The translations under genes were made by a program, and so were the position numbers. Below are positions 28,746 to 36,863 of a DNA stretch of 64,000 nucleotides, one piece after another. The DNA is from Marinobacterium lutimaris (GTDB lineage Bacteria > Pseudomonadota > Gammaproteobacteria > Pseudomonadales > Balneatricaceae). Positions within the stretch are counted from its first letter, which is position 1. The number at the start of each line of letters is the position of its first letter. The stretch covers positions 805,883 to 869,882 of the forward strand of contig NZ_FNVQ01000002.1 of assembly GCF_900108065.1 (NCBI RefSeq), written 5' to 3'. The notes under the pieces were generated by a model. The model ran no database searches. It saw nothing but the letters and a program-made list of their open reading frames with translations, and was not told the DNA's origin.

Positions 28746-29755
28746 CACTTCGCCTCCGCTTCTTTAGCCGCTTTTTCAGAGCCGCCGCTACGGCGCTCTT
28801 TCCAGCGTTTGATCAGCGACTCAACGCCTCCCCAGAGACCGGACGGCATGAACAGCACCACGGCGATCAGGGCGATACCCAGGATGATCATCCAGCGCGG
28901 CCAGACCGAAGAGAGCAGATCGCCGAGCATGACGATGGAACCTGCACCCAGCAGCGAGCCCAGCAGCGAACCGGTGCCACCGATGATCGTCATGATCAGG
29001 ATGTTCTCGGACATCAGCAGCTCAATGTTGGAGAGCGGCGCGAAGTTAAGCAGCATGGCGTAGAGCGCACCGGCGATACCGGTGATACCGCCCGAAATAA
29101 CGAACGCCAGCAGCTTGAAGTGGTTGGTGGAGAAACCCACTGCAGAAGCGCGGCCTTCGTTCTCGCGAATCGCCACCAGCGTGGTGCCAAAGGGTGAATG
29201 GATCACCCGGCGGGCAAACACGAAGATCAGCATGAACATCACCGCCACGAAGGTGTAGAAGGCGTAGCTCGAGGTCAGGTCCGATATTTCAAAGCCGAAC
29301 AGCGTCAGCGGCGGACGCGGTACATCCAGCAGACCGTTATCACCGCCGGTCCAGTCACTCAGCGTGTAGGCCAGGAAGTAGGCCATCTGTGTGAACGCCA
29401 GCGTCAGCATGACAAAGTAGATACCGGTACGACGGATCGCCAGCAGACCCACCAGCGCCGCCAGCGCAGCACCGGCAATCATCGCTGCGAACAGCGCACC
29501 GAGCAGACCAAAACCGAGATGGATCATGGTCAGCGAGGCCACATAGGCGCCACCGCCAAAGAAGATTGCCTGACCGAATGACAGCAGGCCGGTGTAACCC
29601 AGCAGCAGGTTACAGCCCAGGGCCGCCAGGGCGAAGATCAGGATTTCGGTCGCCAGCGTCGCCGACGGCAGCAGCAGCGGCATCAGCACCACCGCAGCGA
29701 GGGCCGCCAGGGTAACGCCACTGAAGATGGAGGCTTGTTTCTTGGATCTATTCAT
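28745..29755 (-). CDS. Branched-chain-type ABC transporter permease, LivM-like
   Basis: A 336-residue inner-membrane permease with about eight helices and the conserved GYTGLLSFGQAIFFGGGAY segment near residue 55 and GGTGSLLGSLLGA near 270. The frame is open to 29842, but the ATG at 29755 (MNRSKKQ) abuts the LivH stop (TAATG) and is preferred. The basic C-terminal tail KRWKERRSGGSEKAAKEAEAK is cytoplasmic. Confidence 0.92.
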   Translation of the reverse strand: MNRSKKQASIFSGVTLAALAAVVLMPLLLPSATLATEILIFALAALGCNLLLGYTGLLSFGQAIFFGGGAYVASLTMIHLGFGLLGALFAAMIAGAALAALVGLLAIRRTGIYFVMLTLAFTQMAYFLAYTLSDWTGGDNGLLDVPRPPLTLFGFEISDLTSSYAFYTFVAVMFMLIFVFARRVIHSPFGTTLVAIRENEGRASAVGFSTNHFKLLAFVISGGITGIAGALYAMLLNFAPLSNIELLMSENILIMTIIGGTGSLLGSLLGAGSIVMLGDLLSSVWPRWMIILGIALIAVVLFMPSGLWGGVESLIKRWKERRSGGSEKAAKEAEAK

Positions 29756-30612
29756 TACGCCCTCCCGAACAGACCGTAAGGTCTCAGCAGAATCACCACC
29801 GCCATGGCGCCATAGATCATCAGGCTCGCACCCTGGGGCCATATGGTGGTCATCATGCTCTGCACCAGACCAACCAGCAGACCGCCCACCAGCGCACCGC
29901 TGAAGGAGCCCATACCGCCGATCACCACGACCACGAAGGCAAGACCGAGCACCTCAGGTCCGATAAACGGATGCACGCCTCGGATCGGCGCCGCCAGCAC
30001 ACCGGCAAGACCTGCAAGGCCGACACCCAGCGCGAAGGTCAGTGCGAACAGCTTGTGAATATGGGTGCCCAGCAGCGACACGGTTTCGGCGTCTTCACTA
30101 CCGGCACGTACCAAAGCGCCGAAGCGGGTGCGCTCAAGCAGCAGCCACAGGCCCACCGCGATCACCGCGGTGAACAGAATCACGAACAGGCGGTACTTGG
30201 GATAGAAGAAGTCGCCCATGCGGAACACGCCGCTCAGCGCTTCGGGCACAGCCACGGTTTTACCGATCGGCCCCCAGACAGCGATGCTCAGCTCCTGGAT
30301 GATCAGTGCGATCCCCAGCGTAATCAGGATGTGGAACGTATGCGGCAGGTGGTAGGCACGACGGATCAGCGTCTTTTCCGTTACCCAGGCCAGCATCGCC
30401 ACGGCCACCGGCGCCACCACCAGCGCCAGCCAGAAATTGCCGGTCAGCGAGACCAGCGTAAAACAGAGGTAGGACCCCAGCAGGTAATAGGCACCGTGGG
30501 CGAAGTTCACGAAGTTCAACAAGCCGAAGATAATCGTCAGACCGACCGAAATCAGGAAGTAGATCATCCCCAGCCCGATGCCGTTCAGCGCCTGAAATAG
30601 ATACAGACTCAT
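29755..30612 (-). CDS. Branched-chain-type ABC transporter permease, LivH-like
   Basis: A 285-residue inner-membrane permease with about eight helices. Family motifs include LNFVNFAHGAYYLLG near residues 32-46 and GGMGSFSGALVGGLLVG near 232-248. Partner of the LivM-like subunit that follows. A long GC-rich hairpin lies between it and the substrate-binding protein gene. Confidence 0.93.
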   Translation of the reverse strand: MSLYLFQALNGIGLGMIYFLISVGLTIIFGLLNFVNFAHGAYYLLGSYLCFTLVSLTGNFWLALVVAPVAVAMLAWVTEKTLIRRAYHLPHTFHILITLGIALIIQELSIAVWGPIGKTVAVPEALSGVFRMGDFFYPKYRLFVILFTAVIAVGLWLLLERTRFGALVRAGSEDAETVSLLGTHIHKLFALTFALGVGLAGLAGVLAAPIRGVHPFIGPEVLGLAFVVVVIGGMGSFSGALVGGLLVGLVQSMMTTIWPQGASLMIYGAMAVVILLRPYGLFGRA

Positions 30613-30642
30613 CGGGTTTGCTCCTGCAACAGAGAAGGTAGT

Positions 30643-30666
30643 CGCGCCCGGCCGCGGCCGGGCGCG
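30643..30666 (-). terminator. 24-bp perfect palindrome between the binding-protein and LivH genes
   Basis: The 24-bp palindrome from 30643 to 30666 (CGCGCCCGGCC, GC, and the complement) forms a very stable stem with almost no loop, just after the stop of the substrate-binding protein. Such intercistronic hairpins usually stabilise the upstream mRNA or attenuate transcription, so that the binding protein is made in excess over the permease. Confidence 0.7.
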
Positions 30667-30675
30667 TTAAGCGGC

Positions 30676-31863
30676 TTAGCTACGCGTGCAATCCAGTGAG
30701 GATTCGTCCGGGAAGGACTCGCCGGAGCTGATGATCTCGGCAAAGTCGTCTTCGTCCTGCATCTCGGATGCAGCTTTGCCTTCCAGCAGGTAGTAGTCTT
30801 TCAGCACCTGGTGATCCGCCGCACGTACTGTTTCTTCACCGGTCGGGCCCTGGTAGACGCTGCCTTCCAGCGCCTTGGCCACGGCTGCACCATCGGTGCT
30901 GCCCGCTTTGGCGATCGCATCGAGAATTACCTTGGTACCGATGTAATCGGCGGCCATCGGGTAGTTTGGCGCCATGTCGTAGGCTTCACGAACGCGTTTC
31001 ACCAGTTCGTTGTTCATCGGTGTATCCACGGTGTGCCAGTACTGAGCACCGAAGTAGACACCCTCTGCCACATCCGGGCCGAGCTCCTGCAGCTGATCCA
31101 GACCGGAAGACCAGGCCACCAGGATCTTCATCTCGTTTTTCAGACCGAAGTTAACCGCCTGGCGCAGCGCGTTGCTGGACTGACCGCCGAAGTTGAGCAG
31201 CAGCAGGACATCGGGCTTGGCCGCCATGGCGTTGGTCAGGTAGCCGGAGAACTCCTGCTCCTGCAGCGAGTGGTAGCTATTACCCACGTGCTCGACACCT
31301 TGCGCTGCAAACACCTCTTTGGCGTTTTCCAGCAGTGCTTCACCGAATACATATTGCGGCGTGATGGTGTACCAACGCTTCCACTCCGGATGCGCCTTGA
31401 TCAGCGGCTCAACAGTTTCGTGGATCGCACCGTAAGTGGGTACTGACCAACGGAAGGTCGCCATGTTGCAGTCGGTACCGGTGAGTTCATCGGCACCGGC
31501 CGGGGTCATGAAGACACCGCCCGCCTTATCAACCTCTTTACCGATCGCCAGTGCGGTAGAAGAGAGAGTCGCGCCGTTAAAGAACAGAGCCCCGTCCTGG
31601 CTGATCGCTTCCTGCACCTTGCGCACCGCCTTGCCGGCGTTACCTTCGGTGTCGATCGCTTCGTACTTAACCGGGCTACCCAGCAGGTCGCCGTATTCCT
31701 CGACCGCCAGCTTAGATCCCATATCGGCGAACTTGCCGTAGCTGGCGAAGGAACCCGAGAGGGATTTCACGCCGTAAATGGTGACTTCCTCAGCTGAGCA
31801 AACCGCTGTCGTAGCTGAAAGTACGGCTACCGATAGAAGCTTTTTCCATGTTGTCACTTGCAT
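30676..31863 (-). CDS. Branched-chain-type ABC transporter substrate-binding protein
   Basis: A 395-residue periplasmic type I binding protein. The signal peptide ends near residue 24 (AVCSAEE), and the mature protein opens with VTIYGVKSLSGSFASYGK, typical of LivK-like proteins. The ligand could be an amino acid, amide or ureide; the downstream carbamoylase and amidase favour a nitrogenous amide. AAGAGG lies 8 bases before the ATG. Confidence 0.9.
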   Translation of the reverse strand: MQVTTWKKLLSVAVLSATTAVCSAEEVTIYGVKSLSGSFASYGKFADMGSKLAVEEYGDLLGSPVKYEAIDTEGNAGKAVRKVQEAISQDGALFFNGATLSSTALAIGKEVDKAGGVFMTPAGADELTGTDCNMATFRWSVPTYGAIHETVEPLIKAHPEWKRWYTITPQYVFGEALLENAKEVFAAQGVEHVGNSYHSLQEQEFSGYLTNAMAAKPDVLLLLNFGGQSSNALRQAVNFGLKNEMKILVAWSSGLDQLQELGPDVAEGVYFGAQYWHTVDTPMNNELVKRVREAYDMAPNYPMAADYIGTKVILDAIAKAGSTDGAAVAKALEGSVYQGPTGEETVRAADHQVLKDYYLLEGKAASEMQDEDDFAEIISSGESFPDESSLDCTRS

Positions 31864-31928
31864 TCTGTTTACCTCTTTTTCGGGCTTTTAATGTGTTGTT
31901 ATTTTTCGCTTTGAGGTTGGGCACTGGC

Positions 31929-31946
31929 GATCCTGTGGGCAGGATC
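31929..31946. terminator. Hairpin after the gntR-type gene
   Basis: GATCCTG (31929-31935) and CAGGATC (31940-31946) with a 4-base loop, in the 98 bp between the regulator gene and the binding-protein gene. It could end the regulator transcript or sit in the leader of the transporter operon. No T-tract. Confidence 0.4.
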
Positions 31947-31961
31947 TGATTGTTATCGGTG

Positions 31962-32708
31962 TTACATTTTTCGGGAGATCTGGCCGTCAAGCGCGACAAA
32001 GTGCTCTTCGGCTTCGCACATGTGTTCGCCCATCAGGCGACGCACAGCAGCCTCATCCGCATTGCGGTAGGCCGTTACCAGCTCCACGTGGTAATCCACG
32101 TTTGAGCGGGTGAATTCGTAGGCATCGATCTGGTAGGACTTTTTCAGCACCACCAGATCGCGCAGGGTTTCGTTGAGAAAGCGACCGATAAATCCGAGCA
32201 CCGGGTTCGGGCAGGCATCCGCCAGTACGTTGTGAAACTCCAGCTCGGCGATACGCTGCTCGCGCTGCTCCTCTTCGGAAACCGGCGGTTCGCTGCAGGC
32301 GCGGATATATTCATCCAGCAGTTCGAACTCTCGCTCCTTGAGATGCCCCACCACCGACACGGCCAGCTCGACCTCGATCAGCTTGCGCATCTGGTACACC
32401 TGTTCCGCCGACAGGTGCTTGAAGTAGAGGTAGTTGCGCAGCGCCTTGCTGGCAGGCTCAGTGCCCACCTCCGAAAGCCAGGCACCGCCGCCAGGACCCG
32501 GGCGGGTCCAGATCAGCCCCTCGACCTCCAGCGCCTTCTGCGCCTCGCGCACCGTTCCCTTGGAACAGCCGAACTCTTCGATCAGCTCTTTCTCGCTCGG
32601 CAGGCGATCACCCGGCAGCAGTTTTTCCGCCACAATCATCGCCTTCACCTCATCAACGATCAGGTCGGACAGTTTCTGCTTGCGTCTTCTTTTGATAGGT
32701 CCGGCCAT
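31962..32708 (-). CDS. GntR-family (FadR subfamily) transcriptional regulator
   Basis: A 248-residue regulator. The N-terminal winged helix has LPSEKELIEEFGCSKGTVREAQKALEVEG (in parts: LPSEKELIEEFG, SKGTVREAQKAL) at about residues 35-65, followed by a helical FCD effector domain with metal-site His residues (FHNVLAD, VDYHVELV, LMGEHM). It is the first gene of the transport/hydrolase locus on the same strand and is the likely local repressor, released by a carboxylate or amide ligand. Confidence 0.9.
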   Translation of the reverse strand: MAGPIKRRRKQKLSDLIVDEVKAMIVAEKLLPGDRLPSEKELIEEFGCSKGTVREAQKALEVEGLIWTRPGPGGGAWLSEVGTEPASKALRNYLYFKHLSAEQVYQMRKLIEVELAVSVVGHLKEREFELLDEYIRACSEPPVSEEEQREQRIAELEFHNVLADACPNPVLGFIGRFLNETLRDLVVLKKSYQIDAYEFTRSNVDYHVELVTAYRNADEAAVRRLMGEHMCEAEEHFVALDGQISRKM

Positions 32709-32723
32709 CTGCGCTCCTGAATT

Positions 32724-32757
32724 CAGGCAATTAATATAAATAATTATGATTAATTAT
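32724..32757 (-). promoter_or_regulatory. AT-rich promoter/operator region of the gntR-type gene
   Basis: A strikingly AT-rich tract in a GC-rich genome, 16 bp before the regulator's ATG. It carries the palindrome ATTAAT twice (about 32730 and 32750), plus TATAAATAATTAT between. It may be the promoter and an autoregulatory operator. Confidence 0.4.
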
Positions 32758-32765
32758 TAGAGCCT

Positions 32766-32790
32766 GAAAAAACGGCAGTCAAGCTGCCGT
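32766..32790 (-). terminator. Intrinsic terminator downstream of the CbiM-like gene
   Basis: ACGGCAG (32772-32778) and CTGCCGT (32784-32790) with a 5-base loop. On the minus strand the stem is followed by six T residues (plus-strand A run 32767-32772). It ends transcription coming from the CbiM-like gene, leaving an unusually long 3' region of about 180 nt. Confidence 0.85.
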
Positions 32791-32967
32791 CTCTGTAAGT
32801 TCAGATCGAGTATCCATAACCGGGGCAGGGAAATAAACAGTGCAGAGCTAAACTTTATTCCAGCATTTGCTCAACAATAAAACGTACTCACTACAGTCTG
32901 GATGTAAGTAAGAGCACTGGACTTTACGAGGCACGTTAACGGTTTTTAGCCGAAGAAGAACACAGAA

Positions 32968-33636
32968 TCACTGTTCATCGATATAGCGACGGGCATCGAA
33001 GGTCCGGATCCAGTCGGGGTGAAACACCATCATACCGGTCATGATGATGCCGTTAAGCAGACCTTCCGGGAACATGATCAACGGCAGATAGCGCACATAT
33101 TCGTGGTAGATCTTGCTCCAGGGATAGACATCCGCGAGCCAGAGCAGCGAGCCAATAGACAGGCCTCCGGCGGCGGCGGAAAGCCCACCACCGAGAAAGG
33201 CGCAGAGAAACAGGTAAACGAAAAAGTTACGCGGCAGCTTCGCTTCGACGACGCGCAAAACCGTCAGACTGACCAACGAGGGTATAACGACCCAGCAGAG
33301 CCCGTTCAACGGTAGATCCTGCCCGGCTTCGCGACCGATCAGGGTCAGGCCGATCAGCGCCGCACTGCCGGCGCAGATCGCCAGGTCCCAACCGAACATC
33401 AGTGTCAGCGTGGTCATGCCGACGAAATGGATCGACAGCCCTGGCGACAACCCGGCACGCAGCGTCCACATCAACATCAGCACCACCGCCGCACCGAACA
33501 GCAGGTGCTGGATCCCCCTCTCCCGCTTGAGCACACTCCAAGGCAGCCGCCAGAGCGCGAATGCCATAATGCCGGTATAGATCAGTGCGGAGATGCCCAG
33601 CCAGATTCCGGACACCAGTCCTTCGTTTGGGGTCAT
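32968..33636 (-). CDS. CbiM-like energy-coupling-factor permease (orphan)
   Basis: A 222-residue polytopic membrane protein with about six helices, related to the CbiM/COG3235 substrate-binding components of ECF transporters for Ni2+/Co2+ or related substrates. Landmarks are IHFVGMTTLTLMFGWDLAI near residues 70-88 and MFPEGLLNGIIMTGMMV near 188-204. No ECF ATPase or T-component lies nearby, and I see no cobalamin or Ni/Co riboswitch in the 86 bp upstream. Substrate unknown. Confidence 0.75.
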   Translation of the reverse strand: MTPNEGLVSGIWLGISALIYTGIMAFALWRLPWSVLKRERGIQHLLFGAAVVLMLMWTLRAGLSPGLSIHFVGMTTLTLMFGWDLAICAGSAALIGLTLIGREAGQDLPLNGLCWVVIPSLVSLTVLRVVEAKLPRNFFVYLFLCAFLGGGLSAAAGGLSIGSLLWLADVYPWSKIYHEYVRYLPLIMFPEGLLNGIIMTGMMVFHPDWIRTFDARRYIDEQ

Positions 33637-33722
33637 TGGCCGATTTCCAGTGCGCGAGTAAGGAAGTTACGTCTAGTGTAAGACATTGGATTGGCGTGGC
33701 CTGGCAATACCACTGATCCAGA

Positions 33723-34172
33723 TCAATCCAGATAGCGGCTAAAGAGCAGCGCATCCTCGCTGCCCTCTTCATCGTTGTAATAGTTGCGCCGGCGACCCGT
33801 CTGCTGCCAGCCGCAGCGCTGATAGAGATGCTGAGCCACATGGTTGGATTCGCGCACCTCCAGGTGAAAGGAAGCAACCCCTTCCGCTTCCAGCAGGGCT
33901 TGCCCCTTTTCCAGCATGGCGGTCGCCCGTCCTTCGCCCTGGTGTGCCGGATCCACACCGATACGTAGTAACTCCGCCTCGTCCAGCACTACGCCAAAGA
34001 GAAGGAAACCCAGCGGCCGACCATCCAGATCCTGTAGCCAGCAACGGAAACGTTTGGGGTTTGAAAGCATGCCGTGCCACTGTTTTTCAGACCAGGCTTC
34101 ATGAAAGCTGCGGTCATCCAGTTTATGGATAGCCTCAAGGTCGGCCAGACTGGCCCGGCGCAGTTCAACCAT
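33723..34172 (-). CDS. rimI: Ribosomal protein S18 alanine N-acetyltransferase
   Basis: GNAT-fold enzyme of 149 residues that acetylates the N-terminus of S18. Landmarks: RRASLADLEAIHKLDDRSF at the start, the acetyl-CoA loop VDPAHQGEGRATAMLE near residues 72-87, and LEVRESNHVAQHLYQRCGW. Overlaps the holD stop by 8 bp, the same holD-rimI pair as in E. coli and Pseudomonas. Confidence 0.93.
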   Translation of the reverse strand: MVELRRASLADLEAIHKLDDRSFHEAWSEKQWHGMLSNPKRFRCWLQDLDGRPLGFLLFGVVLDEAELLRIGVDPAHQGEGRATAMLEKGQALLEAEGVASFHLEVRESNHVAQHLYQRCGWQQTGRRRNYYNDEEGSEDALLFSRYLD

Positions 34173-35127
34173 GAGTCGCTTTGCTCAATAGCGGCTGGAG
34201 ATCGCGCCAGATATCCGCCTTCATTTCGGGTACCTGTAACGCCTCACTGAGGCTGTGACTGGCGACACAGGCAATACCAGCCTGCAGCGTAAAGCGGATG
34301 CCACGCAGTGCGTCCAGCTCCTCTTCTCGCCCCAGCAGCCACTGCGCTGCGCTTTCACCAAACAGCAGCGCCCGGGTGACCGGTTTGACTGACAGGGTGT
34401 ACTCAAGCTTGCGCGCCACCGCCTTGGCCAGTTCGTCCGGGCCTTGATTCAGGGAGGCACCGGCCAGAACAGGCCAGGAGAGAATAGCTGCGTCACTGGC
34501 CGCTTCGTTCTGCCCCAGCGAGGCGAGAATACCCTGCAGCAGGCGCTGATGCTGACGACCGAAGCCCTGACGCCCGGCGGGCGGCAGGCTATCCACAATC
34601 AACAGATCACCCGCCAGCATGAACGCCAGCTTCACCCGAGGCGCTTCCACACGCGGGCCGGAGCGCGGTGTCACGGAAACCTTATCCGCCTCATCGGACT
34701 GCGCGCCCTGCTGAGCCGCTTTGGGCTTGGGCCTGCTGGCCGATTTGGGATCGGAGGGAAGCTCCAGCTCCAGTGACGCACGGGCAGCAGCTCGCGCATC
34801 CTGGTTAGCCGGCGTGACGGAGGGCGCCACCGGTGCCGCCGGCGCGGACTCTGTTGCGGAAACGGATGCGGGCGCAGGCTTGGCCGTATCCAGTGTGGCG
34901 ATCGCTTCCCTGGCGCTCTGGGCAGCAGGCTGCTGATCCAGATCCAGATCGATATCATCCGCTCCCCAGGCATCATCCTGGCCATGGACGAACCCGGCCA
35001 CCCAGTCAGCAGACGCCGCCGCCCCCGGTAGTTCGGTGCGCGGCAGCCAACTGGTGATGCCTATGGCGCTTAGATAATCGTGGCGCTGCTGTTCCTGCTG
35101 AAATCTCTGCTGCTGGGTAGAACTCAC
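34165..35127 (-). CDS. holD: DNA polymerase III psi subunit (HolD), enlarged
   Basis: The N-terminus has YLSAIGITSWLPRTEL, matching the chi-binding segment of E. coli psi (LGITQW). The C-terminal half has the uracil-glycosylase-like psi fold: FMLAGDLLIVDSLPP and SHSLSEALQVPEMKADIWRDLQ. Between them lies a low-complexity Ala/Pro/Ser-rich linker of roughly 110 residues. At about 320 residues it is far longer than E. coli psi (137). I place the start at GTG 35127 with AAGG ten bases upstream; a TTG at 35133 is also possible. Overlaps rimI. Confidence 0.78.
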   Translation of the reverse strand: MSSTQQQRFQQEQQRHDYLSAIGITSWLPRTELPGAAASADWVAGFVHGQDDAWGADDIDLDLDQQPAAQSAREAIATLDTAKPAPASVSATESAPAAPVAPSVTPANQDARAAARASLELELPSDPKSASRPKPKAAQQGAQSDEADKVSVTPRSGPRVEAPRVKLAFMLAGDLLIVDSLPPAGRQGFGRQHQRLLQGILASLGQNEAASDAAILSWPVLAGASLNQGPDELAKAVARKLEYTLSVKPVTRALLFGESAAQWLLGREEELDALRGIRFTLQAGIACVASHSLSEALQVPEMKADIWRDLQPLLSKATHG

Positions 35128-35140
35128 AAACAACTAACCT

Positions 35141-36682
35141 TCACACCTGCGGATGTGCTTTCTGGATATTGGCATCAAGCATGTTCAGAGCATGCAGGTA
35201 GGCTTTACCTGAGGCAATGATGATATCGGTATCGGCGCCCAGGCCATTAACGATACGGCCGCCCTTTTCAAGACGCACGGTCACTTCGCCCTGGGAATCG
35301 GTGCCTTCGGTCACCGCGTTTACCGAGTAGATCAGCAGGCTGGCGCCAGACTTGGCCACCTGCTCAATCGCCTTGAAGGTCGCATCCACAGGGCCGCTGC
35401 CTTCGGACTCTGCAGCGTACTCTTCGCCATCGATCATCACCTTGATACTCGCCACCGGCGTCTCGCCGGTCTGGGAGGTGACGCTGAGGCTAGTGAGACG
35501 ATACTTCTCGCTGGCGGCCTCGGCGCGGGCGTCGCTGACCAGCGCCATCAGATCCTCATCGAAGATCTCATGCTTTTTGTCCGCCAGTTCCTTGAAGCGG
35601 GTAAAGGCGGTGTTGAGCTCAGCATCGGTAGCAAAGGTGGTACCCAGCTCTTCCAGACGGGCGCGGAACGCAGCACGGCCTGAGTGCTTCCCCAGCACCA
35701 TGCGGTTAGTGCCCCAACCTACATCCTGTGCGGTCATGATCTCGTAGGTTTCACGATGCTTTAGCACGCCATCCTGGTGAATACCGGACTCATGCGCAAA
35801 AGCGTTGGCACCCACAATCGCCTTGTTCGGTTGCACCGGGAAGCCGGTGACGCTGGAGACCAGGCGCGATGCCGCAACGATCTGGGTGGTGTCGATAGCG
35901 GTTTCCAGACCAAGCATATCCTTACGGGTACGCAGCGCCATGACGATCTCTTCCAGCGCGGCGTTACCGGCACGCTCGCCCAGACCATTGATGGTGCACT
36001 CCACCTGACGCGCGCCGGCACTTACCGCCGCCAGGGAGTTGGCCACCGCCAGACCCAGGTCGTTATGGCAATGAACGGAGAAGATCGCCTTGTCGGCGTT
36101 GGGAATACGCTGGATCAGTTCGCCGATGCGCTGACCGAACTCTTCCGGCACCGCATAACCCACGGTATCCGGGATATTGATGGTGCGCGCACCAGCATCG
36201 ATCACCTGTTCGATGATGCGACACATGAAATCCATCTCGGAGCGGCTGGCGTCTTCGAGCGAGAACTCAACGTCGTCGATCAGGCCGCGGGCTCGCTTCA
36301 CCGCACGTACGGCGTTTTCAACCACCTGATCCGGCTCCATCTGCAGCTTGTACTTCATATGGATCGGCGAGGTGGCGATAAAGGTGTGAATACGACCGGA
36401 GTTAGCGTCGCGCAACGCTTCACCGGCACGATCGATATCACCATCCAGCGCGCGGGACAGGGAGCAGACGGTGCTGTCCTTGATGGTACGGGCGATCGCC
36501 TGTACCGATTCGAAGTCGCCAACACTGGCGATCGCAAAACCCGCTTCGATTACATCGACACGCATCCGCTCCAACTGCCGGGCAATGCGTAGCTTTTCAT
36601 CACGGGTCATCGATGCGCCCGGGCTCTGTTCGCCGTCACGCAGAGTGGTATCAAAAACTATGACTCGATCCTGGCTACTCAT
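35141..36682 (-). CDS. leuA: 2-isopropylmalate synthase
   Basis: First committed step of leucine synthesis. The 513-residue protein has the HMGL-like barrel: [15 protein letters not shown] near residues 11-25, metal-binding [15 protein letters not shown] near 201-215, and [15 protein letters not shown] near 293-307. A C-terminal LeuA regulatory domain follows. The start at 36682 has CGGAGA upstream. Confidence 0.97.
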   Translation of the reverse strand: MSSQDRVIVFDTTLRDGEQSPGASMTRDEKLRIARQLERMRVDVIEAGFAIASVGDFESVQAIARTIKDSTVCSLSRALDGDIDRAGEALRDANSGRIHTFIATSPIHMKYKLQMEPDQVVENAVRAVKRARGLIDDVEFSLEDASRSEMDFMCRIIEQVIDAGARTINIPDTVGYAVPEEFGQRIGELIQRIPNADKAIFSVHCHNDLGLAVANSLAAVSAGARQVECTINGLGERAGNAALEEIVMALRTRKDMLGLETAIDTTQIVAASRLVSSVTGFPVQPNKAIVGANAFAHESGIHQDGVLKHRETYEIMTAQDVGWGTNRMVLGKHSGRAAFRARLEELGTTFATDAELNTAFTRFKELADKKHEIFDEDLMALVSDARAEAASEKYRLTSLSVTSQTGETPVASIKVMIDGEEYAAESEGSGPVDATFKAIEQVAKSGASLLIYSVNAVTEGTDSQGEVTVRLEKGGRIVNGLGADTDIIIASGKAYLHALNMLDANIQKAHPQV

Positions 36683-36732
36683 GCTGTTCTCCGAATTCCT
36701 GGACGTGGGCGTCCGATAACGATCAGGGCTAT

Positions 36733-36738
36733 AGTATA
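36733..36738 (-). promoter_or_regulatory. -10 element of leuA
   Basis: Minus-strand TATACT at 36738-36733, 51 bp before the leuA ATG, inside an inverted repeat GGGCT-N9-AGCCC (36726-36744) that could serve as an operator. The -35 is poor. A second hairpin GGCGCT/AGCGCC lies at 36760-36776. No leucine-rich leader peptide fits here. Confidence 0.45.
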
Positions 36739-36863
36739 CAGCCCATGGCAGGGGGATGCGGCGCTAATATAGCGCCTGAATCACCGCTTTAACACCCGCT
36801 GCTGCGAACCATTTTTCCAGGACCATCCTGGGCCAACACTCACCAGCTAAGTGAAGGGGAAAC

